Positions 1 to 14,700 of a stretch of DNA of 64,000 nucleotides are shown here, in pieces. The stretch spans positions 186,001-250,000 of the forward strand of contig JAPDOI010000291.1 in the NCBI GenBank assembly GCA_029168955.1. Direction: 5' to 3'. Every line of letters begins with the position of its first letter. Positions within the stretch are counted from its first letter, which is position 1. The position numbers and the translations under genes are program-made. Origin of the DNA: Aplectana chamaeleonis (lineage: Eukaryota > Nematoda > Chromadorea > Rhabditida > Cosmocercidae). The notes below the pieces were generated by a model, which made no database searches, was not told the origin of the DNA, and was given only the letters and a program-made list of their open reading frames with translations.

Positions 1-3000
1 ACACTTTTCCCGGCGCTCGGCGCACTCCCACTTGGGTCCCATACACTTTTCCGGCGCTCGGCGCACTCCTATTTGGGTCCAACTCACTTTTTCCGGCGCT
101 CGGCGCACTCCCAGTTGGGTCCGACACACTTTTCTCGGCGCTCCGCACACTCCCAGTTGGGTCCAACACACTTCCGGCGCTCTGCGCACTCACGCTTGGG
201 TCCAATACACTTTTCTCGCCGCTCGGGGCACTCCCAGTTGGGTCCGACACATTTTTCCCGTCCCGTACACTTTCCCCGGCGCTGAGCGCTCTCCACGTTG
301 GATCGAACCCACTTTTCTCGGCGCTCGGCGCACTCCCGGTTGGTTCCACACACTTTTCTCCGCGCCAGGAGCACCCCCAGTTGGGTTCCACACACTTTTC
401 CCGGCGCTCGGCGCACTCACATTTGGGTCCCGTACAATTTCGCCGGCGCTCGGCGCACTCCCAGTTGGGCCCCACACACTTTTCCCGGCGCTCGGCGCAC
501 TCACGTTCGGGTCCAACACACATTTCTCGGCGCTCGGCGCACTCCCAGTTGGGTCCAACACACTTTTCTCGGCGCTCGGCGCACTCACTTTGGGTCCACA
601 CACTTTCTCGGCGCTCGGCGCACTCTAGTTGGGTCCAACACACTTTTCCCGGCGCTCGGCGCACTCCCATTGGGTCCCGTACACTTTCTCCGGCGCTCGG
701 CGCACTCCCAGTTGGGTCCAACACACTTTTCTCGGCGCTCGGCGCACTCCCAGTTGGGTCCGACACACTTTTCTCGGCGCTCAGCGCACTCCCAGTTGGG
801 TCCAACACACTTTTCCGGCGCTCGGCGCACTCCCATTTGGGTCCAACACACTTTTCTCGGCGCTCGGCACTTTCCCAGTTGGGTCCGACACATTTTCCCG
901 TCCCGTACTCTTTCCCCGGCGCTCAGCGCTCTCAACGTTGGGATCGAACACACTTTTCTCGGCGCTCGGCGCACTCCCGGTTGGTTCCCACACACTTTTT
1001 CCGCGTCGGCGCACTCCCAGTTGGGTCCCACACACTTTTCACGGCGCTCGGCACTTTCCCAGTTGGGTCCAACACACTTTTCCCGGCGCTCGGCGCACTC
1101 ACATTTGGGTCCAATACACTTTTCTCGCCGCTCGGGGCACTCCCAGTTGGGTCCGACACATTTTTCCCGTCCCGTACACTTTCCCCGGCGCTGAGCGCTC
1201 TCCACGTTGGATCGAACACACTTTTCTCGGCGCTCGACGCACTCCCGGTTGTTTCCCACACACTTTTCTCCGCGTCAGGAGCACCCCAGTTGGGTTCCAC
1301 ACACTTTTACCGGCGCTCGGCGCACTCACATTTGGGTCCCGTACACTTTCGCCGGCGCTCGGCGCACTCCCAGTTTGGTCCCACACACTTTTCCCGGCGC
1401 TCGGCGCACTCACGTTCGGGTCCAACACACATTTATCGGCGCTCGGCGCATTTCCAGTTGGGTCCAACACACTTTTCTCGACGCTCGGCGCACTCACTTT
1501 TGGGTCCCACACGCTTTTCTCGAAGCTCGGAGCACTCCTAGTTGGGTCCAACTCACTTTTCCCGGCGCTCGGCGCACTCCCATTTGGGTCCCGTACACTT
1601 TCTCCGGCGCTCGGCGCACTCCTAGTTGGGTCCAACACACATATCTCGCCGCTCGGCGCACTCCCAGTTGGGTCCGACACACTTTTCTCGGCGCTCCGCA
1701 CACTCCCAGTTGGGTCCAACACACTTTTCCGGCGCTCTGCGCACTCACACTTGGGTCCAATACACTTTTCTCGCCGCTCGGGGCACTCCCAGTTGGGTCC
1801 GACACATTTTTCCCGTCCCGTACTCTTTCCCCGGCGCTCAGCGCTCTCAACGTTGGATCGAACACACTTTTCTCGGCGCTCGGCGCACTCCCGGTTGGTT
1901 CCCACACACTTTTTTCCGCGCCAGGAGCACCCCCATTTAGGCCCCACACACTTTTCACGGCGCTCGGCACTTTCCCAGTTGGGTCCAACACACTTTTCCC
2001 GGCGCTCGGCGCACTCACATTTGGGTCCCGTACACTTTCGCCGGCGCTCGGCGCACTCCCAGTTGGGTCCCACACACTTTTCCCGGCGCTCGGCGCACTC
2101 ATATTTGGGTCCAGCACACATTTCTCGGCGCTCGGCGCCTTCCCAGTTGGGACCCACACACTTTTCCCTGCGCTCGGCGCACTCCTATTTGGGTCCAACT
2201 CACTTTTTCCGGCGCTCGGCGCACTCCCATTTGTGTCCCGTACACTTTCTCCGGCGCTCGGCGCACTCCCAGTTGGGTCCGACACATTTTTCCCGTCCCG
2301 TACACTTTCCCCGGCGCTCAGCGCTCTCCACGTTGGGTCCGACACACTTTTCTCGACGCTCCGCACACTCCCGGTTGGTTCCCACACACTTTTCTCCGCG
2401 CCAGGAGCACCCACAGTTGGGTTCCACACACTTTTCCCATCGCTCGGCGCACTCACATTTGGTTCCCGTACACTTTCGCCGGCGCTCGGCGCACTCCCAG
2501 TTGGGTCCCACACACTTTTCCCGCCGCTCGGCGCACTCACATTTGGGTCCAACACACATTTATCGGCGCTCGGCGCACTCCCAGTTGGGTCCCACACACT
2601 TTTCCCGGCGCTCGGCGAACTCACAGTGGAGTCCCACACACTTTTCTCGACGCTCGGCGCACTCACTTTTGGGTCCAACACACATTTATCGGCGCTCGGC
2701 GCACTCCCTGTTGGGTCCAACACACTTTTCCCGGCGCTCGGCGCACTCCCATTTGGGTCCCACACACTTTTCACGGCGCTCGGCACTTTCCCAGTTGGGT
2801 CCAACACACTTTTCCCGGCGCTGTGCGCACTCCCACTTGGGTCCAACACGCTTTTCTCGGTGCTCAGCGCACTCCTAGTTGGGTCCAACACACTTTTCCC
2901 GGCGCTCGACGCACTCCCATTTAGGCCCCACACACTTTTCACGGCGCTCGGCACTTTCCCAGTTTGGTCCGACACACTTTTCCCGGCGCTGTGCGCACTC

Positions 3001-6000
3001 CCAGTTGGGTCCCACACACTTTTCCCGGCTCTCGGCGCACTCCCACTTGGGTCCCATACACTTTCTCCGGCGCTCGGCGCACTCCTATTTGGGTCCAACT
3101 CACTTTTTCCGGCGCTCGGCGCACTCCCAGTTGGGTCCGACACACTTTTCTCGGCGCTCCGCACACTCCCAGTTGGGTCCAACACACTTCCGGCGCTCTG
3201 CGCACTCACGCTTGGGTCCAATACACTTTTCTCGCCGCTCGGGGCACTCCCAGTTGGGTCCGACACATTTTTCCCGTCCCGTACACTTTCCACGGCGCTG
3301 AGCGCTCTCCACGTTGGATCGAACACACTTTTCTCGGCGCTCGACGCACTCCCGGTTGGTTCCCACACACTTTTCTCCGCGCCAGGAGCACCCCCAGTTG
3401 GGTTCCCTCACACTTTTACCGGCGCTCGGCGCACTCACATTTGGGTCCCGTACACTTTCGCCGGCGCTCGGCGCACTCCCAGTTTGGTCCCACACACTTT
3501 TCCCGGCGCTCGGCGCACTCACTTTCGGGTCCAACACACTTTTATCGGCGCTCGGCGCATTTCCAGTTGAGTCCAACACACTTTTCTCGACGCACGGCGC
3601 ACTCACTTTTGGGTCCCACACGCTTTTCTCGAAGCTCGGAGCACTCCTAGTTGGGTCCAACTCACTTTTCCCGGCGCTCGGCGCACTCCCATTTGGGTCC
3701 CGTACACTTTCTCCGGCGCTCGGCGCACTCCTAGTTGGGTCCAACACACATATCTCGCCGCTCGCCGCACTCCCAGTTGGGTCCGACACACTTTTCTCGG
3801 CGCTCCGCACACTCCCAGTTGGGTCCAACACACTTTTCCGGCGCTCTGCGCACTCACATTTGGGTCCAATACACTTTTCTCGCCGCTCGGGGCACTCCCA
3901 GTTGGGTCCGACACCTTTTTCCCGTCCCGTACTCTTTCCCCGGCGCTCAGCGCTCTCCACGTTGGATCGAACACACTTTTCTCGGCGCTCGGCGCACTCC
4001 CGGTTTGTTCCCACACACTTTTCTCCGCGCCAGGAGCACCCCCAGTTTGGTTCCACACACTTTTCCCGGCGCTCGGCGCACTCACATTTGGGTCCCGTAA
4101 ACTTTCGCCGGCGCTCGGCGCACTCCCAGTTTGGTCCCACACACTTTTCCTGGCGCTCGGCGCACTCACGTTCGGGTCCAACACATATTTATCGGCGCTC
4201 GGCGCATTTCCAGTTGGGCCCAACACACTTTTCTCGACGCACGGCGCACTCACTTTTGGGTCCCACACACTTTTCCCGGCTCTCGGCGCACTCCCACTTG
4301 GGTCCCATACACTTTCTCCGGCGCTCGGCGCACTCCTATTTGGGTCCAACTCACTTTTTCCGGCGCTCGGCGCACTCCCAGTTGGGTCCGACACACTTTT
4401 CTCGGCGCTCCGCACACTCCCAGTTGGGTCCAGCACACTTTTCCGGCGCTTTGCGCACTCACGCTTGGGTCCAATACACTTTTCTCGCCGCTCTGGGCAC
4501 TCCCAGTTGGGTCCGACACATTTTTCCCGTCCCGTACACTTTCCCCGGCGCTCAGCGCTCTCCACGTTGGATCGAACACACTTTTCTTGGCGCTCGGCGC
4601 ACTCCCGGTTGGTTCCCACACACTTTTCTCCGCGCCAGGAGCACCCCCAGTTGGGTTCCACACACTTTTCCCGGCGCTCGGCGCACTCACATTTGGGTCC
4701 CGTACACATTCGCCGGCGCTCGGCGCACTCCCAGTTGGGCCCCACACACTTTTCCCGGCGCTCGGCGCACTCACGTTCGGGTCCAACACACATTTATCGG
4801 CGCTCGGCGCATTTCCAGTTGGGTCCAACACACTTTTCTCGACGCTCGGCGCACTCACTTTTGGGTCCCACACGCTTTTCTCGAAGCTCGGAGCACTCCT
4901 AGTTGGGTCCAACTCACTTTTCCCGGCGCTCGGCGCACTCCCAGTTGGGTCCGACACATTTTTCCCGTCCCGTCCTCTTTCCCCGGCGCTCAGCGCTCTC
5001 CACGTTGGATCGAACACACTTTTCTCGGCGCTCGGCGCACTCCCGGTTGGTTCCCACACACTTTTCTCCGCGCCAGGAGCACCCGCAGTTGGGTTCCACA
5101 CACTTTTCCCGTCGCCCGGCGCACTCACATTTGGGTCCCGTACACTTTCGCCGGCGCTCGGCGCACTCCCGGTTGGTTCCCACACACTTTTCTCCGCGCC
5201 AGGAGCACCCGCAGTTGGGTTCCACACACTTTTCCCGTCGCCCGGCGCACTCCCGGTTGGTTCCCACACACTTTTTTCCGCGCCAGGAGCACCCCCATTT
5301 AGGCCCCACACACTTTTCACGGCGCTCGGCACTTTCCCAGTTGGGTCCAACACACTTTTCCCGGCGCTCGGCGCACTCACATTTGGGTCCCGTGCACTTT
5401 CCCCTGCGCTCAGCGCACTCCCAGTTGGGTTCCATACACTTTTTCCGGATGCTCAGCGCACTCCCAGTTGGGTCCAGCACATTTCTCGGCGCTCGGCGCA
5501 CTCCCATTTGGGTCCCGTACACTTTCTCCGGCGCTCGGCGCACTCCTATTTGGGTCCAACTCACTTTTTCCGGCGCTCGGCGCACTCCCATTTGGGTCCC
5601 GTACACTTTCTCCGGCGCTCGGGGCACTCCCAGTTGGGTCCGACACATTTTTCCCGTCCCGTACACTTTCCCCGGCGCTCAGCGCTCTCCACGTTGGGTC
5701 GAACACACTTTTCTCGGCGCTCGGCGCACTCCCGGTTGGTTCCCACACACTTTTCTCCGCGCCAGGAGCACCCGCAGTTGGGTTCCACACACTTTTCCCG
5801 GCGCTCGGCGCACTCACATTTGGGTCCCGTACACTTTCGCCGGCGCTCGGCGCACTCCCAGTTGGGTCCCACACACTTTTCCAGACGCTCGGCGCACTCA
5901 CATTTGGGTCCGACACACATTTATCGGCGCTCGGCGCACTCCCAGTTGGGTCCCACACACTTTTCCCGGCGCTCGGCGAACTCCCAGTTGGGTCCCACAC

Positions 6001-9000
6001 ACTTTTCTCGACGCTCGGCGCACTCACTTTGGGTCCAACACACTTTTCTCGGCGCTCGGCGCACTCCTGTTGGGTCCAACACACTTTTCCCGGCGCTCGG
6101 CGCACTCCCATTTGGGTCCCACACACTTTTCACGGCGCTCGGCACTTTCCCAGTTGGGTCCAACACACTTTTCCCGGCGCTGTGCGCACTCCCACTTGGG
6201 TCCAACACACTTTTCTCGGTGCTCAGCGCACTCCTAGTTGGGTCCAACACACTTTTCCCGGCGCTGTGCGCACTCCCAGTTGGGTCCCACACACTTTTCC
6301 CGGCTCTCGGCGCACTCCCACTTGGGTCCCATACACTTTCTCCGGCGCTCAGCGCACTCCTAGTTGGGTCCAACACACATATCTCGCCGCTCGGCGCACT
6401 CCCAGTTGGGTCCGACACACTTTTCTCGGCGCTCCGCACACTCCCAGTTGGGTCCAACACACTTTTCCGGCGCTCTGCGCACTCACACTTGGGTCCAATA
6501 CACTTTTCTCGCCGCTCGGGGCACTCCCAGTTGGGTCCGACACATTTTTCCCCCGTCCCGTACACTTTTCCCCGGCGCTCAGCGCTCTCCACGTTGGATC
6601 GAACACACTTTTCTCGGCGCTCGGCGCACTCCCGGTTGGTTCCCACACACACTTTTCTCCGCGCCAGGAGCACCCGCAGTTGGGTTCCACACACTTTTCC
6701 CGGCGCTCGGCGCACTCACATTTGGGTCCCGTACACTTTCGCCGGCGCTCGGCGCACTCCCAGTTGGGTCCCACACACTTTTCTCCGCGCTCGGCGCACC
6801 CGCAGTTGGGTTCCACACACTTTTCCCGGCGCTCGGCGCACTCACATTTGGGTCCCGTCCACTTTTTTCCGCGCCAGGAGCACCCCCATTTAGGCCCCAC
6901 ACACTTTTCACGGCGCTCGGCACTTTCCCAGCTGGGTCCCACACACTTTTCCCGGCGCTCGGCGCACTCACATTTGGGTCCAACACACTTTTCCCGGCGC
7001 TCGGCGCTTTCCCAGTTGGGTCCCACACACTTCTCCCGAAGCTCGGCGCACTCACAATTGGGTCCAACACACTTTTCTCGGCCCTCAGCGCACTCACTTT
7101 GGGTCCAACACACTTTCTCCGGCGCTCGGCGCACTCCCAGTTGGGTCCAACACACTTTTCCGGCGCTCGGCGCACTCCCATTTGGGTCCCACACACTTTT
7201 CACGGCGCTCGGCACTTTCCCAGTTGGGTCCACACACTTTTCCCGGCGCTGTGCGCACTCACACTTGGGTCCAACACACTTTTCTCGGCGCTCAGCGCAC
7301 TCCCAGTTGGGTCCAACACACTTTTCCCGGCGCTCGGCGCACTCCCATTTGGGTCCCACACACTTTTCACGGCGCTCGGCACTTTCCCAGTTGGGTCCGA
7401 CACACTTTTCTCCGGCGCTCGGCGCACTCCCAGTTGGGTCCCACACACTTTTCCCGGCGCTCGGCGCACTCCCAGTTGGGTCCCATACACTTTCTCCGGC
7501 GCTCGGCGCACTCCCATTTGGGTCCAACACACTTTTCTCGGCGCTCGGCGCACTCCCAGTTGGGTCCGACACACTTTCTCGGCGCTCGGCACACTCCCAG
7601 TTGGGTCCAACACACTTTTCCGGCGCTCTGCGCACTCACTTGGGTCCAATACACTTTTCTCGCCGCTCGGGGCACTCCCAGTTGGGTCCGACACATTTTC
7701 CCGTCCCGTACACTTTCCCCGGCGCTCAGCGCTCTCCACGTTGGGTCGAACACACTTTTCTCGGCGCTCGGCGCACTCCCGGTTGGTTCCCACACACTTT
7801 TCTCCGCGCCAGGAGCACCCGCAGTTGGGTTCCACACACTTTTCCCGGCGCTCGGCGCACTCACATTTGGGTCCCGTACACTTTCGCCGGCGCTCGGCGC
7901 ACTCACGTTCGGGTCCAACACACTTTTCTCGGCGCTCGGCGCGCTCCCAGTTGGGTCCAACACACTTTTCCCGGCGCTCGGCGCACTCCCAGTTGCGTCC
8001 ACCACACTTTTCCCCGCGCTCGGCGCCCTCCCATTTGGGTCCCACACACTTTTCACGGCGCTCGGCACTTTCCCAGTTGGGTCCAACACACTTTCTTGGG
8101 CGCTCGGCGCACTCCCAGTTGGGTCCCGTGCACTTTCCCCGGCGCTCAGCGCACTCCCAGTTGGGTTCCATACACTTTTTCCGGATGCTCAGCGCACTCC
8201 CAGTTGGGTCCAGCACACATTTCTCGGCGCTCGGCGCACTCCCAGTTGGGTCCCACACACTTTTCCCGGCGCTCGGCGCACTCCAGTTGGGTCCAACTCA
8301 CTTTTTCCGGCGCTCGGCGCACTCCCATTTGGGTCCCGTACACTTTCTCCGGCGCTCGGCGCACTCCCAGTTGGGTCCGACACATTTTTCCCGTCCCGTA
8401 CACTTTCCCCGGCGCTCAGCGCTCTCCACGTTGGGTCCGACACACTTTTCCCGTCGCTCGGCGCACTCCCAGTTGGGTCCGACACACTTTTCTCCGCGCC
8501 AGGAGCACCCCCAGTTGGGTTCCACACACTTTTCCCGCCGCTCGGCGCACTCCCAGTTGGGTCCCGTACACTTTCGCCGGCGCTCGGCGCACTCCCAGTT
8601 GGGTCCCACACACTTTTCCAGACGCTCGGCGCACTCACATTTGGGTCCCACACACATTTATCGTCGCTCGGCGCACTCCCAGTTGGGTCCCACACACTTT
8701 TCCCGGCGCCCGGCGCACTCCCAGTTTTGTCCCACACACTTTTCCCAGCGCTCGGCGCACTACCAGTTGGGTCCAACACACTTTCTCCGGCGCTCGGCGC
8801 ACTCCTGTTGGGTCCAACACACTTTTCCCGGCGCTCGGCGCACTCCCATTTGGGTCCCACACACTTTTCACGGCGCTCGGCACTTTCCCAGTTGGGTCCA
8901 ACACACTTTTCCGGCGCTCTGCGCACTCACACTTGGGTCCAATACACTTTTCTCGCCGCTCGGGGCACTCCCAGTTGGGTCCGACACATTTTTCCCGTCC

Positions 9001-11745
9001 CGTACACTTTCCCCGGCGCTCAGCGCTCTCCACGTTGGGTCGAACACACTTTTCTCGGCGCTCGGCGCACTCCCGGTTGGTTCCCACACACTTTTCTCCG
9101 CGCCAGGAGCACCCGCAGTTGGGTTCCACACACTTTTCCCGGCGCTCGGCGCACTCACATTTGGGTCCCGTACACTTTCGCCGGCGCTCGGCGCACTCAC
9201 GTTCGGGTCCAACACACTTTTCTCGGCGCTCGGCGCGCTCCCAGTTGGGTCCAACACACTTTTCCCGCCGCTCGGCGCACTCCCATTTGGGTCCCACACA
9301 CTTTTCTCGCCGCACTCCCATTTGGGTCCCACACACTTTTCTCGGCGCTCGGCGCACTCCCAGTTGGGTCAAACACACTTTTCCCGGCGCTCGGCGCACT
9401 CCCAGTTGGGTCCCGTACACTTTCGCCGGCGCTCAGCGCACTCCCAGTTGGGTCCCACACACTTTTTCGGCGCTCGGCGCATTCCTATTTGGGTCCAACT
9501 CACTTTTTCCGGCGCTCGGCGCCCTCCCACTTGGGTCCCGTACACTTTCTCCGGCGCTCGGCGCACTCCTATTTGGGTCCAACTCACTTTTTCCGGCGCT
9601 CGGCGCACTCCCATTTGGGTCCCGTACACTTTCTCCGGCGCTCGGCGCACTCCCAGTTGGGTCCGACACATTTTTCCCGTCCCGTACACTTTCCCCGGCG
9701 CTCAGCGCTCTCCACGTTGGGTCCGACACACTTTTCTCGACGCTCCGCACACTCCCTGTTTTGTCCGACACACTTTTCTCCGCGCCAGGAGCACCCGCAG
9801 TTGGGTTCCACACACTTTTCCAGTCGCTCGGCGCACTCACATTTGCGTCCCGTACACTTTCGCCGGCGCTCGGCGCACTCCCAGTTGGGTCCCACACACT
9901 TTTCCAGACGCTCGGCGCACTCACATTTGGGTCCGACACACATTTATCGGCGCTCGGCGCACTCCCAGTTGGGTCCCACACACTTTTCCCGGCGCTCGGC
10001 GAACTCACAGTGGAGTCCCACACTTTTCCCGGCGCTCGGCGCACTCACATTTGGGTCCCGTACACTTTCGCCGGCGCTCGGCGCACTCCCAGTTGGGTCC
10101 CACACACTTTTCCCGCCGCTCGGCGCACTCCCATTTGGGTCCCACACACTTTTCACGGCGCTCGGCACTTTCCCAGTTGGGTCCAACACACTTTTCCCGG
10201 CGCTGTGCGCACTCCCACTTGGGTCCAACACACTTTTCTCGGTGCTCAGCGCACTCCTAGTTGGGTCCAACACACTTTTCCCGGCGCTCGACGCACTCCC
10301 ATTTAGGCCCCACACACTTTTCACGGCGCTCGGCACTTTCCCAGTTGGGTCCGACACACTTTTCCCGGCGCTATGCGCACTCCCAGTTGGGTCCCACACA
10401 CTTTTCCCGGCGCTCGGCGCACTCCCACTTGGGTCCCATACACTTTCTCCGGCGCTCGGCGCATTCCTATTTGGGTCCAACTCACTTTTTCCGGCGCTCG
10501 GCGCACTCCCAGTTGGGTCCGACACACTTTTCCCGGCGCTCCGCACACTCCCAGTTGGGTCCAACATACTTTTCCGGCGCTCTGCGCACTCACACTTGGG
10601 TCCAATACACTTTTCTCGCCGCTCGGGGCACTCCCAGTTGGGTCCGACACATTTTTCCCGTCCCGTACACTTTCTCCGGCGCTCAGCGCTCTCCACGTTG
10701 GGTCCAACACACTTTTCTCGGCGCTCGGTGCACTCCCGGTTGGTTCCCACACACTTTTCTCCGCGCCAGGAGCACCCGCAGTTGGGTTCCACACACTTTT
10801 CCCGGCGCTCGGCGCACTCACATTTGGGTCCCGTACACTTTCGCCGGCGCTCGGCGCACTCCCAGTTGGGCCCCACACACTTTTCCCGGCGCTCGGCGCA
10901 CTCACGTTCGGGTCCAACACACATTTATCGGCGCTCGGCGCATTTCCAGTTGGGTCCAACACACATATCTCGCCGCTCGCCGCACCCCCGTTGGGTCCGA
11001 CACACTTTTCTCGGCGCTCCGCACACTCCCAGTTGGGTCCAACACACTTTTCTCGGCGCTCAGCGCACTCCCATTTGGGTCCCGTACACTTTCCCCGGCG
11101 CTCGGCGCACTCACGTTCGGGTCCAACACACTTTTCTTGGCGCTCAGCGCACTCCTAGTTGGGTCCAACACGCTTTTCTCGGCGCTCGGCGCACTCCCAG
11201 TTGGGCCCAACACACTTTTCTCGCCACTCGCGCACTCACATTTGGGTCCAACACACTTTTCTCGGCGCTCAGCGCACTTCTAGTTGGGTCCCGACACTTT
11301 CTCGGCGCTCAGCGCTCTCTAAGTTGGGTCGAACACATATTTTTCGCCGCTCGGCGCACTCCCAGTTGGGTCATACACACTTTTCTCGGCGCTCGGCACA
11401 TTCCCAGTTGGGTCCGACACACTTTTCCCGGCGCTCGACACACTCATATTTGGGTTCTACGCACTTTTCCCGGCGCTCGGCGCACTTCCAGTTGGGTCCC
11501 ACACACTTTTTCCGGCGCTCGGCGCCCCCCCAGTTGGGTCCAACACACTTTTCTCGGCGCTCGGCGCACTCCCAGTTGGGTCCAACACACATTTATCGGC
11601 GCTCGGCGCACTCCCAGTTGGGTCCCACACACTTTTCCCGGCGCTCGGCGAACTCACAGTGGAGTCCCACACACTTTTCTCGACGCTCGGCGCACTCACT
11701 TTTGGGTCCAACACACATTTATCGGCGCTCGGCGCACTCCCTGTT

Positions 11746-14700
11746 GGTACCGTACACTTTATACGGCGCTCAGTGCACTCCAAGTTGGGTCCAACACACT
11801 TTTCTCGGCGCCAGAAGCACCCCCAGTTGGGTCCAACACACTTTTCTCGGCGCTCGGCGCGCTCCCAGTTGGGTCCAACACACTTTTCCCGGCGCTCGGC
11901 GCACTCCCATTTGGGTCCCACACACTTTTCACGGCGCTCGGCACTTTCCCAGTTGGGTCCAACACACTTTTCCCGGCGCTGTGCGCACTCCCACTTGGGT
12001 CCAACACACTTTTCTCGGTGCTCAGCGCACTCCTAGTTGGGTCCAACACACTTTTCCCGGCGCTCGACGCACTCCCATTTAGGCCCCACACACTTTTCAC
12101 GGCGCTCGGCACTTTCCCAGTTGGGTCCGACACACTTTTCCCGGCGCTCGGCGCACTCACATTTGGGTCCCGTACACTTTCGCCGGCGCTCGGCGCACTC
12201 CCAGTTGGGTCCCATACACTTTCTCCGGCGCTCGGCGCATTCCTATTTGGGTCCAACTCACTTTTTCCGGCGCTCGGCGCACTCCCAGTTGGGTCCGACA
12301 CACTTTTCCCGGCGCTCCGCACACTCCCAGTTGGGTCCAACATACTTTTCCGGCGCTGTGCGCACTCACACTTGGGTCCAATACACTTTTCTCGCCGCTC
12401 GGGGCACTCCCAGTTGGGTCCGACACATTTTTCCCGTCCCGTACACTTTCTCCGGCGCTCAGCGCTCTCCACGTTGGGTCCAACACACTTTTCTCGGCGC
12501 TCGGTGCACTCCCGGTTGGTTCCCACACACTTTTCTCCGCGCCAGGAGCACCCGCAGTTGGGTTCCACACACTTTTCCCGGCGCTCGGCGCACTCACATT
12601 TGGGTCCCGTACACTTTCGCCGGCGCTCGGCGCACTCCCAGTTGGGTCCGACACACTTTTCCCGGCGCTGCGCACACTCCCAGTTGGGTCCAACATACTT
12701 TTCCGGCGCTCTGCGCACTCACACTTGGGTCCAATACACTTTTCTCGCCGCTCGGGGCACTCCCAGTTGGGTCCCACACACTTTCTCGGCGCTCGGCGCA
12801 CTCCCAGTTGGGTCCACACACTTTTCTCGGCGCTCGGCGCACTCCAGTTGGGTCCAACACACTTTTCGCCGGCGCTCGGCGCACTCACGTTCGGGTCCAA
12901 CACACTTTTCTCGGCGCTCGGCGCGCTCCCAGTTGGGTCCAACACACTTTTCCCGGCGCTCGGCGCACTCCCATTTGGGTCCCACACACTTTTCACGGCG
13001 CTCGGCACCCCAGTTGGGTCCAACACTTTTCGCCGGCGCTCGGCGCACTCCCAGTTGGGTCCCACACACTTTTCCCGGCGCTCGGCGCACTCACATTTGG
13101 GTCCAACACACATTTCTCGGCGCTCGGCGCACTCCCAGTTGGGTCACACACACTTTTCCCTGCGCTCGGCGCACTCACAGTTGGGTCCCACACACTTTTC
13201 TCGACGCTCGGCGCACTCACTTTTGGGTCCAACACACATTTATCGGCGCTCGGCGCACTCCCTGTTGGTACCGTACACTTTATACGGCGCTCGGCGCGCT
13301 CCCAGTTGGGTCCAACACACTTTTCCCGGCGCTCGGCGCACTCACGTTCGGGTCCAACACACTTTTCTCGGCGCTCGGCGCGCTCCCAGTTGGGTCCAAC
13401 ACACTTTTCCCGCCGCTCGGCGCACTCCCATTTGGGTCCCACACACTTTTCACGGCGCTCGGCACTTTCCCAGTTGGGTCCAACACACTTTTCCCGGCGC
13501 TGTGCGCACTCCCACTTGGGTCCAACAAACTTTTCTCGGTGCTCAGCGCACTCCTAGTTGGGTCCAACACACTTTTCCCGGCGCTCGACGCACTCCCATT
13601 CAGGCCCCACACACTTTTCACGGCGCTCGGCACTCTCCCAGTTGGGTCCGACACACTTTTCCCGGCGCTATGCGCACTCCCAGTTGGGTCCCATACACTT
13701 TCTCCGGCGCTCGGCGCACTCCCAGTTGGGTCCCATACACTTTCTCCGGCGCTCGGCGCATTCCTATTTGGGTCCAACTCACTTTTTCCGGCGCTCGGCG
13801 CACTCCCAGTTGGGTCCGACACACTTTTCCCGGCGCTCCGCACACTCCCAGTTGGGTCCAACACACTTTTCCCGGCGCTGTGCGAACTCCCACTTGGTTC
13901 CAACACACTTTTCTCGGTGCTCAGCGCACTCCCAGTTGGGCCCGACACATTTTTCCCGTCCCGTACAATTTCCCCGGCGCTCAGCGCTCTCCACGTTGGG
14001 TCGAACACACTTTTCTCGGCGCTCGGCGCACTCCCGGTTGGTTCCCACACACTTTTCTCCGCGCCAGGAGCACCCGCAGTTGGGTTCCACACACTTTTCC
14101 CGGCGCTCGGCGCACTCCCAGTTGGGTCCCGTACACTTTCGCCGGCGCTCGACGCACTCACATTTGGGTCCCACACACTTCTCCCTGCGCTCGGCGCACT
14201 CACATTTGGGTCCAACACACATTTCTCGGCGCTGGGCGCACTCTCAGTTGGGTCCCACACACTTTTCCCGGCGCTCGGCGCGCTCACTTTTGGGTCCCAC
14301 ACGCTTTTCTCGGCGCTCTGCGCACTCTCAGTTGGGTCCCACACACTTTTCCCGGCGCTCGGAGCACTCCTAGTTGGGTCCAACTCACTTTTCCCGGCGC
14401 TCGGCGCACTCCCAGTTGGGTCCAACACACTTTTCTCGGCGCTCGGCGCGCTCCCAGTTGGGTCCAACACACTTTTCCCGCCGCTCGGCGCACTCCCATT
14501 TGGGTCCCACACACTTTTCACGGCGCTCGGCACTTTCCCAGTTGGGTCCCACACACTTTTCCCGGCGCTTGGCGCACTCCTAGTTTGGTCCAACACACTT
14601 CTCCCTTCGCTCGGCGCACTCACATTTGGGTCCAACACACATTTCTCGGCGCTGGGCGCACTCTCAGTTGGGTCCCACACACTCCTCCCTGCGCTCGGCG